From: Phnomibacter ginsenosidimutans
Lineage (GTDB): Bacteria > Bacteroidota > Bacteroidia > Chitinophagales > Chitinophagaceae
Length of the DNA stretch: 64,000 bases
NCBI RefSeq assembly: GCF_009740285.1
Contig: NZ_CP046566.1
Span: 1,663,501-1,727,500 of the forward strand
Direction of reading: 5' to 3'
Part shown: positions 62,840 through 64,000 of the stretch, in pieces
Layout of the letters: each line of letters starts with the position of its first letter
How positions within the stretch are numbered: position 1 is the first letter of the stretch
Notes under the pieces: generated by a model
Database searches by the model: none
Told to the model about the DNA's origin: nothing
What the model saw: only the letters and a program-made list of their open reading frames with translations
Made by a program: the position numbers and the translations under genes

Positions 62840-64000
62840 ATGGTTACTTCGTACGAAAAAATTCCTGTTCAGATTTTTGAAACACCTTTTCAGGGTTCTG
62901 CTTTTGCAGCAGTTCAAATTGCCAACCTCATTCGTGCCCGCCAAATGGAAGGTAAAAAATGTGTGTTAGGGCTGGCCACTGGTTCTACGCCCATTTCGCT
63001 ATACAAAGAGTTGGTAAGACTGCACAAGGAGGAAGGACTAAGCTTTGCCAATGTCATCACTTTCAACCTCGATGAATATTACCCGTTGGAAAGAGAAGCC
63101 GTGCAGAGTTATTGGAGCTTCATGCATCGCAATCTTTTCGATCATGTTGATATCAACCCTGCTAATATTCATATTCCCAATGGAGAGTGGAAACAAGACG
63201 AAATCAAAAAGTACTGTCTTGACTACGAAGCACGGATCGACGCAGTAGGCGGTATCGATTTGCAAATATTGGGCATAGGTAATAATGGACATATCGGTTT
63301 CAATGAACCGGGTTCTAGTATATATAGTAAAACTCGATTGGTAAATCTTGAAAACAGTACAAGGATTGCCAATAGCAAGGATTTCCAGAACATCAGCAAA
63401 GTGCCTCGTCTGGCTATCACCATGGGCATCAGCACTATCCTCAAGGCTCGTCGGATTTTATTGATGGCCTGGGGCTTCAAAGCCGGTATCGTTGCCCGTT
63501 CAGTAGAAGGCGATGTAACCGAGCAGGTACCTGCCAGTTTGTTGCAGCAACACAACGACTGCGTTTTCATTGTTGATCAGCAAGCAGCCAGCGAATTGAC
63601 ACGCATCAAGAGTCCTTGGATGACTGGCGAAGTAGAATGGACACCAAAAATGATCCGTCGTGCTGTTATCAACATGGCGTTGAAATTGGGCAAGCCCGTG
63701 CTGAGCCTCACCAATCACGACTATACCGAAAATGGTTTGGGCGAACTCTTGGTAGAGAAAGGTGACGCTTACGAAATCAACCTGCAGGTATATTACTTAT
63801 TGCGAGATAGCATTACTGGTTGGCCCGGTGGTAAACCAGATGTGGTAATACCTACACATCCGGAGCGGTCTACGCCATATCCTAAACGAAGCCTCATTTT
63901 CTCACCTCACCCCGATGATGATATTATCAGCATGGGGGGCACATTTATGCGCCTGCATGACCAGGGGCATGAAGTACACGTAGCTTACCAAACAAGCGGC
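62840..64000 (+). CDS. nagB: Glucosamine-6-phosphate deaminase fused to LmbE/PIG-L domain (5' part)
   Basis: The frame is open to the window end, so the C-terminus is missing. Residues 1-250 are NagB: LGLATGSTPISLYKELV, TFNLDEYYPL, LGIGNNGHIGFNEPGS and ITMGISTIL, which convert glucosamine-6-phosphate to fructose-6-phosphate. From about residue 355 a second domain starts with SPHPDDDIISMGGTFMRL, the metal motif of LmbE/PIG-L deacetylases. This two-domain form is known in Bacteroidota. The pair would deacetylate and deaminate GlcNAc-type sugars (inference). Divergent from the ROK regulator. Confidence 0.9.
   Translation, partial: MVTSYEKIPVQIFETPFQGSAFAAVQIANLIRARQMEGKKCVLGLATGSTPISLYKELVRLHKEEGLSFANVITFNLDEYYPLEREAVQSYWSFMHRNLFDHVDINPANIHIPNGEWKQDEIKKYCLDYEARIDAVGGIDLQILGIGNNGHIGFNEPGSSIYSKTRLVNLENSTRIANSKDFQNISKVPRLAITMGISTILKARRILLMAWGFKAGIVARSVEGDVTEQVPASLLQQHNDCVFIVDQQAASELTRIKSPWMTGEVEWTPKMIRRAVINMALKLGKPVLSLTNHDYTENGLGELLVEKGDAYEINLQVYYLLRDSITGWPGGKPDVVIPTHPERSTPYPKRSLIFSPHPDDDIISMGGTFMRLHDQGHEVHVAYQTSG

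Noticed and set aside
1..64000. rRNA operon, prophage or replication origin
   Set aside because: No rRNA sequence, phage structural or integrase genes, or DnaA-box cluster were seen; parAB alone is not enough to place an origin.

Overview
The window looks like chromosomal DNA of a Bacteroidota bacterium, most likely family Chitinophagaceae. Supporting signs are promoter-like TTTG-N19-TATTTTTG elements, PorT-like barrels, DUF5683, DUF4421, DUF4846 and DUF5995 families, a NagB-LmbE fusion, and a ParAB/DapB/DUF5683 order. The family call rests on recalled protein similarity, not a search.

Layout. 1-8.8 kb: 3' end of ftsE, two glycosyltransferases, rpsO, pnp, prmA, plsY, an M48 lipoprotein protease and a DUF3052 protein. 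8.8-18.2 kb (minus strand): an S15/CocE hydrolase; pfkA, pyk and a Gly/Arg-rich 2H phosphoesterase; dapB, a DUF5683 protein, parB, parA and an MBL-fold hydrolase. 18.2-30.7 kb: metallophosphoesterase, two outer-membrane proteins, lon, DUF5995, pdxJ, an adhesin-like DUF2807 protein, dcd, a phosphopantetheinyl transferase, DUF4421, DUF2130 and DUF6498 proteins. 30.7-33.3 kb: a tandem array of 130-bp units built from the tail of tRNA-Leu(GAG), that tRNA, a histidine kinase, tRNA-Gly(GCC) and tRNA-Leu(UAA).

33.3-48.6 kb is a large oxidative sugar-catabolism island: three GMC oxidoreductases, two gluconate-2-dehydrogenase subunit-3-like partners, two Gfo/Idh/MocA dehydrogenases, three xylose-isomerase-like TIM barrels, an MFS transporter, a cytochrome c and a DUF1080 (3-keto-disaccharide hydrolase family) protein. 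A fourth GMC plus partner pair lies at 53.2-55.5 kb. The set fits oxidation of glycosides to 3-keto sugars by periplasmic GMC complexes passing electrons to cytochrome c, followed by cleavage and reduction. A small GxxExxY gene framed by an 18-bp inverted repeat interrupts this island.

48.6-64 kb: DUF1801, DUF4197, a DAO-type oxidoreductase and a glutaminyl cyclase; a repeat-rich 500-bp spacer; a tRNA-Arg(UCU) gene split by a 639-nt group I intron carrying a PD-(D/E)XK homing-endonuclease-type gene; then an ABC exporter, a PLP/CBS-domain synthase, DUF4846, aroQ, carA, a ROK regulator and, divergently, a NagB-LmbE fusion cut by the window end.

Eight otherwise intact genes carry nine single-base frameshifts (pyk, lon twice, pdxJ, DUF2807, one GMC, one TIM barrel, DUF4197, the ABC exporter). 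Several lie in A, T or G runs. This pattern suggests uncorrected long-read errors rather than gene decay, so these genes are annotated over their full reconstructed span.
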